Shown one piece after another: positions 11,088 to 22,674 of a stretch of DNA of 64,000 bases (positions are counted from its first letter, which is position 1; every line of letters begins with the position of its first letter). The notes under the pieces are model-generated. The model worked only from the letters and a program-made list of their open reading frames with translations. It did no database searches and had not been told where the DNA came from. The position numbers were made by a program, and so were the translations under genes. Source of the DNA: Sialis fuliginosa (Eukaryota > Arthropoda > Insecta > Megaloptera > Sialidae); NCBI GenBank assembly GCA_961205875.1, contig OY540817.1, positions 12,373,001 through 12,437,000 of the forward strand. Reading direction: 5' to 3'.

Positions 11088-11687
11088 ATATTATTGTATT
11101 TATTGCACATTTCTAATTTCTAAACACATTTTGTATCTATCCATTTAAAGTAAATAAAACAATACCAACAAAGCCAAAACACTGACTACAAAATGACGAA
11201 GAAGACGATCTTTCATTTGGTCTCTTTACACCGCCTACAGCTGGAAGATACTCCGCTATTATATTTTTAATATTATAATAAAAAAAGTTCACCATATACG
11301 GAAAACCTGAGGTGCAATTAAACCCTCCTCCATGGTGTAATATAGATAATTAAATAACAGTTTCAGATCATATACCGTCGTGTGCAGCCACGTATTATCA
11401 AATTAGGTGAACACCATAATTTTGTTTAATAATAATCGCGATTGAATATCGTCTGCTTAATTGCCTTCTTACGTGAATGGGCGAGAATCTCTCTCGGTGC
11501 TCGTTGTGTTGGTGATCAAGGGTGGCCAGGATGAGATCAATATGTACAGGTCGTTTGGAATCGTGTGGCTGAATGAGCTGAAACTTAGTTTTATTCGTAC
11601 TTGGATTTTAAGGGAAAATGGGTTCTATATAAAAATGCATATTTATTTGTGAAAAATGATAGAAAAATAATATTTAATTTTATTAAA

Positions 11688-12090
11688 TACTGGCACTAGT
11701 CTTTGAGAGTAAAGTATATTGTTTTTTAGGATTGATGGGCTACTTTTTTGTAATTTTCATGAACTTATGTTACTAATAAAACAAGTACCTCTTTATTAAA
11801 TCAATTTAATTACCAAAGTCCGCAAATATAGTTTTTTTTTTTAATTATAGCCTTTTATTTTGTTTATATAAAACCAGTAATGAACACCCAGTGATGAATA
11901 CTTGAGAAGATTACAAAAGGATAATTACTACGACACAAAAATTATAAAATAAAGAATCGTTAGATTTATTTGTCCACTATTTTTAAACAAAATTATCAAC
12001 TGTCATCAAATCACGCTGTAAGATTGTTAAATGTATAAAGATTAATGTCAACAAATATATCTAATTTAGTACATTTAATATTAATCAATT
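11688..12090. mobile_element. MITE, ACCAGTCTTGG family, copy 2
   Basis: It begins TACTGGCACTAGTCTTTGAG and shares with the 8339 copy the sequence GATTGATGGGCTACTTTTTTG, then CAAAGTCCGCAAATATAG, CCAGTAATGAACACCCAGTG and AATAAAGAATCGT. The right terminus is lost, so the end near 12090 is approximate. Confidence 0.6.
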
Positions 12091-12655
12091 TAGTGAGATG
12101 CAAATTGAATCAAACAATTGACAACAAGTTTTCAGCCTTCTTGAGAAAACTAAAAAAATATGTTTAGTAGAAATGAATACCTACCTTTCAATGTAGTTAA
12201 ATGCGCCTATTTTTCAAAATAAAAATTCGAAAACTCTTCAATAAAGATGGTGAAAGAAAATAAGGTCGAAGGAAATGATTTTTAAATAGTGACGCTTAAA
12301 TACGCTATCAAAACTGTATAGGGGGTATCAAATGTACTAACAAATAACATATTTGTTTATTTTTTAAATATTGATAATACAATAGTAATAAATAAAATAA
12401 ATTTATATTTCAGTCATAACATTAAACCCTAATTTTGATCCATCAAATTTTTTTTCGGGGAAAATTAGTGTTTTATGATATTACTTTCACTTTTATCAAA
12501 AGTTTTTTGGATTAAAAATACAATTTTTGCATCTGTTTAAAATAGCCTTTATTTAAAAAAAAACTAAGATTTAAGATGAGTTCTGTTCAATATCGTAAAA
12601 TTTTGTAAATTTTAAAGAAATATATATTGTACAACCCTAACAGCGATACAGAGTG
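12091..12655. other. AT-rich stretch without identified features
   Basis: I see no gene, no paired termini and no clear dispersed repeat between the MITE and the island that follows. Confidence 0.3.
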
Positions 12656-12950
12656 GTTCTCCTACACTTCAGTCAGCTTTCTTCCATTTCAGTAATGGCT
12701 TATGGTTGAGTTTCCGATAATAAAAAATATTTAATAAAGTCTTCATGTGTGTCCTTAATCGCTTTTCAATTCGTAAATTTTATGACCGAAACGTATGGTT
12801 ATTACACCGTTGCTTACAAAACAAAGTTTATTAGACGTTCGGCGGAACGCCCCCCACAAAAACTCATACATCTTGCGCGTTCATATTGTTTCCAAATACC
12901 GCGAGATTTCGGCGTTTTTATTCGTGGTTTTATTAATTGATTTGTAATTG
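12656..12950. promoter_or_regulatory. Base-balanced unique island, possible enhancer or lost exon
   Basis: The island stands out in AT-rich flanks (TTAGACGTTCGGCGGAACGC, CTTGCGCGTTCATATTG). A frame of about 60 codons is open on the plus strand but shows no domain and no flanking splice pair that I can defend. Confidence 0.25.
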
Positions 12951-13335
12951 CAGGTTTAAGGCTTTTTAAATTTTTTGATATCTTAATACCTGTTTGGAAA
13001 TTAACTGTATCTAATTATTATTTTCTGTCGGATTAGAATTAAACGAGTTATGTCTTTAAGAGTAAAGTGGTACCTCAAGGGTATTTTAATATGAAATTCA
13101 TTGAGCGTTATTTATTACTTGGTTGACATTCTATAGTTTTTTTATGTAGAATACATGTCTGGTTATAATTTAGGATATTTAGATCACCTGGAAATAAATT
13201 ATATATATGAACTTAAAAATATTTTTAAATATATTTTAATATTTTAAATATATTTTAAAAAGGGATCTGAATTTGGAAAGAAAATATCTGGAAACTTTTT
13301 TTATTGAATTAATAATCGAAAAAAACGGCCATGAT

Positions 13336-14084
13336 AGGGTTCCGTAGACATTACGATTTGTAAAAAAGAGTTATTTAAAAAATTTTCATAAATTATTTTT
13401 GTTACAGTGTTCGTTATAATTTTCATTGAAAGTACTAATTAAAAGCTATATTCTTGATTTTTTTCAGATTTTATGAACTGATAGTTTAGAAATTAGAATG
13501 GGGGGGATGCTCTGACAATGACATTTAAAAGCAAATATATCGTGATTGAAGGAATAAAATCAAAAGGTAATTTGACATTTTTTGTCGAATTTTAGGAGAC
13601 ATATATAAAGACACTCAATGGGGTAAGTGAAACAAAAATGAGTTCACATTTCAGTCTATGGGAGAGGGATCCAAAATTTTTTTGACAGTGTTCGTTATAA
13701 TTTTCATTGAAAGTACCAATTAAAATATACATTCCTGAATTTTTTTTAGATTTTTTATATTGATAGTTTATAAAGTAGAGGGGGGATGCTTTAATAACAA
13801 CTTTGAATATATCGTGACTGAAGGGTTAAAATTAAAAGGTCCTGAGATTTATTTTGTTGCATTTTAGGAGACCTATTAAGTAAATTTTTTTAAATATACT
13901 TTTCAGTCTATGAGAAGGGGATCAAAAAAATTGTTTTTTTTTTTTAAATCATCATTTCTGTTTTTGGATTGTCTTCGTCCGTATATCAAATTTTATCTTA
14001 ATCGGTATAAAATTTGTATAGACCGGCAGACAGACGGACAGACAGAGCGTAACTATAAGGCTTCGTAGTTTTCTACGCAACCCT
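13336..14084 (+). mobile_element. Inverted-end element with two internal subunits
   Basis: The left end is AGGGTTCCGTAG and the right end CTACGCAACCCT, imperfect inverted copies. Inside, one subunit occurs twice, at about 13397-13560 and 13683-13830, with the shared blocks TGTTCGTTATAATTTTCATTG, GATAGTTTA, GGGGGATGCT and ATATATCGTGA. A CAGACAGACGGACAGACAG stretch lies near the right end. The same structure occurs reversed at 27356-27850. It is non-coding, and no target duplication is clear. Confidence 0.65.
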
Positions 14085-14411
14085 GAAAACATATTCCATG
14101 GTAATTGGTGGCGCCACCTAGTATTAAAAGTATAAATTAATTTAATTATTTATGTTATCACATTTTATTTATTTCTTGTTAGTACCAGTTTAGAATCGAA
14201 CTTGTTTAAATTAGATAATAGTTTGAAATTCATTAATTTAATAAGTTATTTTTTTAGAATATAAAATTATTAATTTGTTTTGACGTGTCAAAACTATATT
14301 ATAATTAATATTGAGTTAAAAAGTTAAGATGTTTTTTATGTGTATTATTAGAATATTTATATTGTGTTTAGTGTATTGTGTCTCTCATTAAACATTTCTT
14401 TATTGATGCAG

Positions 14412-14450
14412 TTTGGATATTGGAGACGAAGATTAAGTTTCACCGAAATT
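14412..14450 (+). other. Candidate micro-exon with strong splice signals
   Basis: A pyrimidine-rich tract ending GATGCAG (14405-14411) is followed by 39 bases, then GTAAGTAT, a near-perfect donor. The 39 bases are open in one frame as 13 codons, FGYWRRRLSFTEI, but could equally be non-coding. The block lies downstream of the receptor on the same strand, so it might be part of a readthrough transcript, a lncRNA, or a separate gene's small exon. Chance is possible. Confidence 0.25.
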
Positions 14451-15188
14451 GTAAGTATACAAATATATTAAAATTTATATATAATGTAAATGGCGTAGTT
14501 ATAGGTTAAATATCTCATTATTTAATCCACCTGTAATTAACAGTAATAATATAAATGCAACAAAAAATGTATTATTTGATTCTATTCATTCTGAAAGTTA
14601 AGGTGTAGTGTACCCAATTATGGAACAACGCGAAAAACAGGACCTACATATAATACACACGTGTATTAATCAAATTAATACTTCATTTTGCGTACATTAA
14701 TTAAAATCAATTGTTCTAGTTTTAGTATTAGTGTATTTAACAAAAAAAGATAAAAAATTACAGTTTAATATATTGATACAAACACCTCAAAAATGTATTT
14801 GATATATTTTAGTAAAAAAAGAACATCATATTTAGTTCGTAACTGGGATAAATTATGAAATAATGTTCTTGTGAATTAAGCCAACGATAAGTTACATATC
14901 TATATAGGTACTCGTATATAAACAATATTTATTGTAATTTAAGACATCGACATAAAATTTTATAACATAATATTCTAATCAAAAGCTATCACACTATCCA
15001 TATTTGGTGTAATTTTATACCAGTCTTCAAAAATATTATGAATATTTAAACGTGAGATATATAGAGAATTATTTCCGAGATAATTTTTATCCCATCACGA
15101 AATTTTGAAAAAATATATTTTTATAACCCAATTTCACACGATTCGTTCACAAAATGAGTGTTTTATCATTGATCTGTTTTATAAACAC

Positions 15189-15360
15189 CTTCAGAGAGAC
15201 TTTATCAGTAGAAGAAGATCCATGTGCAAAAACTGATACAGAAAGTAATGCACTAAAGAGCAAGTTTAGCCAAGGGGTACCAAAAATTGTACCAACCGCT
15301 ACCCTATAATTTCCTCCTGTAATTTTTTTCGTATCAACATGCGGACGTATTGTCGGCAAA
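15189..15360 (-). CDS. Possible exon of an unidentified protein (weak)
   Basis: On the minus strand an acceptor-like CATTACAAG (AG at 15362-15361) precedes 172 bases. These are open with phase 2 at the start (one base completes a split codon) and a codon boundary at the end, before a GTGTTT donor (GT at 15188-15187). The frame reads LPTIRPHVDTKK near its start and contains a hydrophobic run, LNLLFSALLSVSVF. Base composition is more even than in the flanks. I recognise no family. Evidence is weaker than for 264-422, and a regulatory island is an alternative. Confidence 0.22.
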
Positions 15361-15418
15361 CTTGTAATGAAGCCGAATTTATAAATACATGAGTATTTTG
15401 TGTATACTCTAGACTATA

Positions 15419-15640
15419 CCAGTGGGTTTCAATCTTTTTACCATGACGGACCCTCAAAAACTGTTTTTTTTTTGTGCGGAACCCTTAAATAAAAACTTTT
15501 ATATATTATACAGAATATCTATATGCACAATCATTGAGATGCTAAAATTACACTTTTTATCGCAAGTATGTTATTAATAGAATTGGGATCCACCGCGGAC
15601 TCCTAACGATAGCTACGCGGACCCTCGGGGATCTAGACCA
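15419..15640. repeat. hAT-like element fragment
   Basis: CCAGTGGGTTTCAATC begins at 15419 and resembles the hAT end CAGTGGTTTTCAATC. ACGGACCCTC then recurs as GCGGACCCTCGGGG near 15615. No inverted partner end is seen. Confidence 0.4.
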
Positions 15641-15860
15641 TAGACAGAGAGACATAGACTGCGCATTCTGTATTGATTAATGTGTAAAATTTGGTTCACA
15701 AAAGTGATGATAAAGATATAATCCAAACATTACTCTATCATGTTTAAATAAAGGCAATAAGCATAGACCCAAAATACATAATATTTCTTCTTTTTGTGGA
15801 GAGTCATTTTTCAAATCAGATACAGTCTATGCCCTATGTCTTTGCTCTAAATTGTACTCG
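15640..15860. repeat. Foldback repeat related to the right edge of the window
   Basis: CATAGACAGAGAGACATAG near 15643 is opposed by CTATGCCCTATGTCTTTG near 15827. The block TGCGCATTCTGTATTGA with following sequence resembles 63865-63905. Confidence 0.4.
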
Positions 15861-15944
15861 TATATTTCGAAATAATAATAAGTTACTCAAAATCAACGAC
15901 AAAAAAAAATCCTTGACTGTTTAAATTATTTTTATTTGTATTAA

Positions 15945-16075
15945 ATTTTTCCATGCACATGTGAAATTTTCCCAATAACTCTTCACTAACTACATATTAA
16001 TTTTTCCTCACATTTTTGCTCTTAGCATTCACATTCCTCCTTACGTTTGGCGTAATTTATGGATGGCCTCTTATG
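15945..16075 (-). repeat. CCATCCATAAATTACG-type dispersed repeat, fragment
   Basis: The segment ends TTGGCGTAATTTATGGATGG and contains TTTCCCAATAACTCTTCAC. Both are mirrored in inverse orientation at 38090-38315, so this is a partial copy of the same family. Similar ends occur in repeats of many insects. Confidence 0.5.
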
Positions 16076-16698
16076 TACTAAAGGCGAAGATTGCTTGTAG
16101 TTTTTTTTTTCAAAAATTTAGGTAGTTTGAGTGGTAGTTTGTAGACATTACCTGCTTGTATTTGCCGAGTGTGAGCGTGGTGTTTCCTTGTTTGATATTT
16201 ACGATCAGATCGTTGTAATTGTTTACTAAATTTGAGTGAAGAATTGAGAGCGGTCCATCATATCTCCAGGGAATCAAGTTCAGTCATGGCGCAGAATTTT
16301 TTGTGGAATATTTAGCATAGTTTTGTGTTATTATAATGTTACTTAGAGGTCATGCTTTTATGATAAATTAGTATACATTATTTAAAATTATTTTTATAAT
16401 AAATATCAAGACAATGTATAATCTTTTATAAGATATAGGATATTTGAAAATCGATATAATCAAAATAATAAAATTACAAAGCAAATTAGATGTTTCTCAT
16501 TTTTATTATATTCTTCAAAGTTTTATATATAAAATATGTTTTTCATAAAATTATTTAATTCCGGAATTCCTAGAAATGGTAGCTTCCTAGTTTTAACAAA
16601 TTCTGGTCGATCCAGCTGATGATTCTATTTAACTCAACACGTGTAAATTTTGTATAAGACTAGAATAAAAATGTCAAATTTGAGTTAAATACTTTATA

Positions 16699-17386
16699 AT
16701 ACATGACAGTGGCGTACGCAGGGGGGTATTAGGTGGGTTATATGTTTTATAATAACGAATTTTCAGAAAAAATGTTTCAGACAAAAGTTAAATTGATATT
16801 ATGAGGTGACTTAGAAAAAGTTACCTTGATGGGTTTTCAAGTTCAACTTTTTTTCAAATTTAAACCCATATTTTTTGTTACAGATTCGTAATTTACGGTA
16901 AAAAATAACCATTTATTGCTAGAAACATTTTTTATGAAAATAAAAATTAATTATTTACTCAAAAACTATTGTTTTTTTTCAAATAATAAGATTTTAGGAG
17001 AATTTATTTTTATTTGTAATTTTTTTTTAATTCAAGATTCTACGAGAATCCTTGTTTAATTTTAAGTATTTTTTTCTCTTGCAATTTTTCATAGAAATTT
17101 ATTGTTTTCCAGTACAAAAATTTTACATGATAAAAATAAACATTTTCAAAAAAAATATTTTAGAGAAAAGTTGCTTTATTTTTCCCTTAAATTACGAATT
17201 TGTAATTTTTGTCAGAAATTTGTTTCTGTAAATTCGTTGTTTTGGAAACTATCCGTTGGAAATTCTTTAAAAAAAAAACTCAATATAATAAAAATAGTAA
17301 TAATAAAAACAATTTCCATTGTGAATTTTTAGTAATCTTTGAACTCCCCCCTATAACAGAAACCTTCGTATGCCACTGATATATGA
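16699..17386. mobile_element. Non-autonomous hAT-like element with 8-bp target duplication
   Basis: The element body is 16707-17378 (672 bp). The left end is CAGTGGCGTACGCAGG and the right end CCTTCGTATGCCACTG. The flanking octamers ATACATGA (16699-16706) and ATATATGA (17379-17386) match at 7 of 8 bases, as expected for an ageing hAT duplication. The interior is A/T-rich, with an unremarkable chance frame at 17102-17332 and no transposase motifs. A related fragment lies at 25470-25843. Confidence 0.75.
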
Positions 17387-17399
17387 TATCAATATAAAA

Positions 17400-18290
17400 T
17401 ATTTGAAAAATTTAAACTATGTATTCGAAAATTCGAGCTTTTTATTTATACAATCCCGACTTACATATATTTAAAATCAACAAGTTAAAATCTTCTAAAA
17501 TTCAAAGTTAATGGTAGGTATTATTTATTTCAAGATTTATCACACACTTTTTTGTAATTTTGGCTGTCATGACATGTATCTGTGTAATAAATATAAAGAA
17601 TAATATCTCACGTAACACAACGAGGTGTGTTTGAACTGTCTCGGCGCTTCACGTACACGTAATTACAATATTAGAAGTGGGTAATGTGTTCCACATTGCG
17701 GGTCGCTCTAACTTCTTGACCCTCTGGCTAAGTGATGAGACGTCGCTATACTCTGTCCGCTTTTGCAAGTAGTTTTTCGTCTAATTTGAAATTATATGAC
17801 CACTTATCAAAAATACAGAGGTATGATAATCTATTTACAAGAATCATTTTCAAGTTTTTTTTATCTAAATTGGTTAAAATGGGTTTTATCAAGTAAATTT
17901 TTTGACCATTTAGCATTAGATTTTTAAGATCCTCACGTCGATTTTTTATAAATTTTTTTACTGTATTTGTTAATGAAAAAGGAGTTTTAAAAAAAAAAAT
18001 TTCAATGAAATTTATGTTCACATAGAAGGTAAATAAGAGGTTTACAAAAAAGTAGTTTTCAGAAAAATCCGTTGAAATTTTCAGGACTCAAATGGTAGAG
18101 TGGATAACTTAGTAGCATTCACAGGCAATAACTTCCGAAGGACTACGAATTTCGCTCTAAAGTTTTAGTACGATATTCTACACATGTTTGACTAACAATT
18201 TATGCAAAAATATTGAAATTTTTGAAGGTTGTAAATGAATCTTCCCTCTTAAAATTCTGAGAAATTTTAATTGTAAAGAGATATGACATT
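17400..18290. other. Mixed stretch with one balanced patch
   Basis: The patch at about 17600-17770 (CGGCGCTTCACGTACACG, CATTGCGGGTCGCTC) is more balanced and may be regulatory. The rest is AT-rich with chance frames only. Confidence 0.25.
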
Positions 18291-18292
18291 TA

Positions 18293-18417
18293 AGGGTCGA
18301 TCCAGTCGGTCTCAGTCCGGTCTCTCTCCAGTCAAGTATTACTATACTGAATATTTGACTGGAGTGAAACCGAAGCGATACCGAACCGAGATCGGCACGA
18401 TAGTCTGGATCGACCCT
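18293..18417. mobile_element. Hairpin MITE with ends AGGGTCGATCCAG / CTGGATCGACCCT
   Basis: A 125-bp element with perfect 13-base inverted ends. The arms pair again internally (CTCCAGTCAAGTATT with GAATATTTGACTGGAG), so nearly the whole element folds on itself. The right arm has about 25 extra bases. A degenerate relative of the end (GATAGTCTGGAGCAACCCT) follows at 18453-18472. A/T-rich duplications at the edges cannot be resolved. Confidence 0.7.
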
Positions 18418-18564
18418 AATACTGTATTGGAACGTAATTGGACCAAGACCTGAGCGATAGTCTGGAGCAACCCTAATTGTGCAGAGATTTGCACGAGACT
18501 GTCGAATGTAAAATCCGATACAAGACGAGACTAAAAATTACAAATTTTACTTACTTATATTCCA

Positions 18565-19448
18565 TCCTTAATATATATAAAGCTCAACGTCTCTCTGTCT
18601 GTCTGTCTGTCTGTCTGTCCGTTAGTTACCTTATCACTCGAGAACCACTTATCCGATTTACGAGTTTTTTTTTTTAATTCATAGGTACGTTCTCTGGCCA
18701 GGTTATAGGCTATATTTTTTTACGTTAGGTAACATAACAACAAAGCAGTGACGATAATAGTAAATCAAGTCGGAAAAAATTTTGCCGTCGGCGCGCTGTT
18801 TTGTAATACGCTGCCTAAACCGTTCAATATAGAACAAAATAATGTATTAAAGAATTGTGTAGAATCAAAAGTTCTACAATTAAATCAGCGACACGATATG
18901 TCTAACTTTTATATTTAAGCCACAATGACTGCTTTTATGTTACAAAAAAAACATAAAATATTTGGGTTTTGTTTACATGGACTTATGACCTGCAAAACAT
19001 TAATCCTTATCGAAATAAATGATTTCATCGTCATAAGTACTTAATGTAGATATAGTTTGCCATTTACAGCATCCAATTTGGTCGTATAGTTTAGAAAATA
19101 TCTTAAAATATATTTATAAAGGTAACATTTTAAATGTATGGTGTCGTGCCGCATCGAAGCGATGTACATCAGACTGGATTCGCTTACGTTCGGTAGATAT
19201 TCGGAGTCCCTCGGCTGACGTTTGAGTTAATTTTGTTTTCAATAATTAACATTTAAATTTAAACAGAACACAAATTATTTGTACTTTTTTCTTCTGATTC
19301 GTTTTTGTTAGGTAATTTAGGTATTGATAAATTATTATTACAATAATAACTAATCGTGTTTGTACTTAATTAATTAAACTATATTTTTCAAAAATCCTAA
19401 ACAATAATTCCGTAGTCTACGCGAGCGAAGCCGCGTGGGCCCAGCTAG
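18565..19448 (+). mobile_element. Helitron-like element, long form
   Basis: It shows the Helitron signature: A before a 5' TC (18564/18565) and a 3' CTAG followed by T (19445-19448/19449), with no target duplication. The 5' part is AATATATATAAAGCTCAACG followed by a CTGT/GTCTGTCT run at about 18591-18620. The 3' part carries the GC-rich GCGAGCGAAGCCGCGTGGG just before CTAG, which can form a short hairpin. At 884 bp it has no Rep/helicase coding. A shorter sibling is at 22675-22953. Confidence 0.7.
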
Positions 19449-19450
19449 TC

Positions 19451-19850
19451 TCTTATAAAAGCATTTATACATAATTTTCTTATAACTATAGTTGAAAGTG
19501 GACAGAGTAAAGCAGAGTTCTTGCTATGATAACTGTCGTAATGATTGTGATTTTGGTCACTTATGGGGAAACCGTTCATGATAGGTTAATCGCCACTTGT
19601 TTCCGAGTTGTGGGAAGAAGACGAGTCGTGGTCGGAGATTTTTTTTTGAAAAATTTTCACAGTTTTGTGCGAACTATGGAGATCTATGATGATACACTGT
19701 ACTACAAAGTACTTGTACCGTTTTGTCAATTATAGTGCAATCTTTGTTTATACATAGTTTTTGCTATCTTTGTAATTTAGGTTTAGGTGTGATGTTTATT
19801 ATTATATACCATGTTATTATTATACTTTTGCGTGAATTTCAAATACTGGT
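19451..19850. other. Unassigned stretch between two elements
   Basis: A moderately balanced segment at 19500-19700 includes AGTTGTGGGAAGAAGACGAG. A 69-codon frame here lacks recognisable motifs. No repeat ends are seen. Confidence 0.25.
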
Positions 19851-20802
19851 CTAGAAAGCAGGGTTGGCTCATCACTAGGTAACCCGAAAAAACTAACATG
19901 GGTTTTTTTTAGGAAAAATAACTTTAAAAAACCCAGTGTTTTTTTTAAAAGTTATCATTTAAGACTATATTTAAAATAAATATTGTATTTTATAATAATA
20001 AACTATGATTTGAAAAGTTTAAAACAAATAACCTTTTTTCTGTACCTATAAAAGGTAAGTATCAAATATCACTCATTAATGAATGGAATGATGTAAAAAG
20101 TCCTGGCAATCCCAACTATTTTTTTAATACTAACCTGCAATTGAAATGGATAATTTTAGATTAATAAAAAAAACTGCAATGATAAATGTTCAAAATGGTT
20201 TTTTGTCATTTCTCATAAATAAACAGTCTGTTTTGAAACTCATGATAAATAAGTATATATTTTAAATTGTTTCTCTAGAAATAGCCCACATTTTTGAATA
20301 AAGGATTTAAATATTGTCAAAAAAATTGTGTCCGAGATAAGAACAGATACTAACTTCAAAACGTAAAGAAAAATAGTTTTTCGCATGGTGACTGTGCGTG
20401 TGTTTGTTATATGTCTGTGAGTCTGGGTGAAGAATTGTCTTTTGTTCACGATAACTACTGTAAAAATGCACTGAATTGAATTATTTTTAGGGAAAATGTT
20501 TGTCTTAGTAATTACTCTAGACCTAATGAAAAACATACATACGAAAGTATATATTTGGAAATTCGTACGTCCTTTTTTATATGAATGAAAACATTGAAGA
20601 CAATTTTCCTTTTTTAGACGCAATTACATCAATCAATACAATTTTAGTACAATTTTTCTGTGTAAAAAGTATATATTTTATATACATATACATGTATTAC
20701 TAGAAAACCCAATAAAAAAACCCAAAAACCTGGCTATAAAACCAGTAAAACCCGGTGGGCTGGGCTTTAAAAAAATGGGGTTTCCCCAACCCTACTAGAA
20801 AG
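19851..20802. mobile_element. Non-autonomous hAT-like element with perfect 8-bp target duplication
   Basis: The body is 19859-20794 (936 bp). The left end is CAGGGTTGG and the right end CCAACCCTA. Identical octamers CTAGAAAG flank it at 19851-19858 and 20795-20802, which is the hAT signature. Sub-terminal blocks rich in AACCC/GGGTT motifs oppose each other (AAAAAACCCAGTG, GGGCTTTAAAAAAATGGGG). A minus-strand frame of 127 codons (20240-20623) shows no transposase motif and is probably chance. Confidence 0.88.
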
Positions 20803-21205
20803 ATAGAAAGAGATCAATTTTGTTAAGATTATATTTTTAAAGAATACCACGATAAGGGCGGTTGAGAAATAATGTTATTTATGACTTTGTAATTTTCAAA
20901 CATTTATATTTCAACAAATCATTTAACGGACGGTGTAAAATGCGTTTTAAAGCAATTTATTATACAATATTTATTCGAGCGAATAATTTAATTTACATGC
21001 ATGGTTACAATATTTAGCTTTTTATGGTGTGTTGTGTGTTTTATTTAAAATTTTATATGCAATTATATTGCATAGGCCATATACTATCCGTGTTTAATGG
21101 TTTAAAATTATACGTTCATTTTAAAATGATTACTAATATATTATCATTCTTACAATTTATTTCATACAAGAGAAGGTAAATAAATAAATAGATAAATAAG
21201 TACAT
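20803..21205. other. AT-rich stretch, nothing supported
   Basis: No coding frame, splice pair or repeat terminus was recognised. Confidence 0.3.
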
Positions 21206-21209
21206 ATTG

Positions 21210-21480
21210 TCGACTTAAAAGCGCGTCCATCCTCCGCAGAGATAGTTCTTGTTTTCAGCAGCAGCATCTTTCACAAAGAGAAACAACGGGCTCTCATCTT
21301 CCCAGAACATAAATTGTGGAGCCGCTTGTAGAGAACCATGTCGGAGACTTTTAAATTGTCGCAAGAATGTTGTAGTGTCTTACATTCGGTCGTGACGATG
21401 GCTCGTGTGCAACGCTGTCGATATGAAGGTCTCCGATCGATGTTTACAACTAATATACTCGGTTATAACTGTTGTCATAT
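21210..21480 (-). promoter_or_regulatory. GC-richer island: possible terminal exon or enhancer
   Basis: This island contrasts sharply with its AT-rich flanks. On the minus strand a frame of about 54 codons ends at TAA near 21220. Its last part reads FWEDESPLFLFVKDAAAE and then finishes GGWTRF. An upstream stop limits it near 21385, and possible AG acceptors lie within it, such as TTAAAAG at about 21345. No protein family is recognised. The plus strand has CAGCAGCAGCATC and no open frame of note. It could equally be a conserved non-coding block. Confidence 0.25.
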
Positions 21481-22674
21481 TACGTGTCAGCGGTTGTCAA
21501 CATGCTTAAAGAAATAGTTATGTTAAACCTGTAATACCACTATTTGTCAATTTTATATACTTAAAATTGGTCAATTTTTATACGATGCTACTTGATGGCC
21601 TAATGCTGTAGTATAACTTAAAAAATATATAGGATAATGCACAAAATAAGAATAGAACGCTCAAAATAATTATTAATAATTGACACAGAAGCTTCCAAAT
21701 TAGCACAAATTATATAGGAAAGCGCTTATTAATAACTTTTTTTAGTGTCGTAACTCTTCTTCAACAAATTCTGTTGGGACACGTTTGCATTCGATCTTTA
21801 ATTGGCGCATATACACATTTGTGTAGCTAAGGAATCTGGAAGCAGTTTACACATGAACAGTGTAAAATTAATAAAATATAAATCCAATTATGGGTACAAT
21901 AAATAAAACCTGAGCAAAGTAGTCTGTTGGGAATACACAGATCGGTAAAAACTCTGGGCGACGCGACATCGCACGTACCGATGTTAAGAATGCTGCAGAT
22001 CAGATAAAAACTGCGCAGGGACTCGCACGCCTGATGTGCGCAAAAACTACCGTCATATTGTGTTGAAAAGGAGACAGGATCGGATTGAATGTTGGAGTAA
22101 ATGTCAGGAATAATATTAATTTATAATTCAATATGACTAATTCCACATTTTGTAGATTTTTTACAGTGAATTCGTGAGACTTTTTGAATCAACTATTGCT
22201 CTTGCACGACCCCACAACCTTAAGATACTGTTTTTTAAAGTAGATATAACTGGTAATTACCCTATTTTAATGTACTGTTTTAGACAGTACAATGGAGATT
22301 TTTTAATACCCAAATTTTGAACTAGCGTCTTTTCACATGTTAATTAAACTTTTTAATCAATAAGGCACATTTTGTTAAAGAAATTTTAACGTAATAATCG
22401 TAAAAAACTTTTTCTGTCTTTTTATAGTGGATTTGTTTGCTTTTGTTCTGAGTTTTAACAATATTTCATCCGTGATGGTTGAAAATGCCGAATCGAAAAA
22501 AAAAATCATTTTGGTTCAAAGTGGATTTATCTGGTCTTGTTTTGCCGCTCCTCAAATATAAACTGTATAATATAATATGTAATATAATGTAAAGTTAATC
22601 TACTGGTCTGCGAATTGTTATAATTTTATTAAACCTACCCTTTATTAAAATTAGACAACGGTCTTATGAATTTA
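21481..22674. other. Mostly AT-rich stretch with one balanced patch
   Basis: The segment at 21920-22085 (GATCGGTAAAAACTCTGGGC, CGACATCGCACGTACCGATG) is more balanced, repeat-free by eye and possibly regulatory. The rest shows no feature. Confidence 0.25.

Noticed and set aside
18591..18620. GTCT repeats as a CRISPR-like or satellite array
   Set aside because: It is a short microsatellite inside a Helitron-like element; there are no spacers or long repeats.
20240..20623. 127-codon minus-strand frame
   Set aside because: It lies inside a non-autonomous hAT-like element, is rich in F/K/I, and shows no transposase, zinc-finger or membrane-protein signature.
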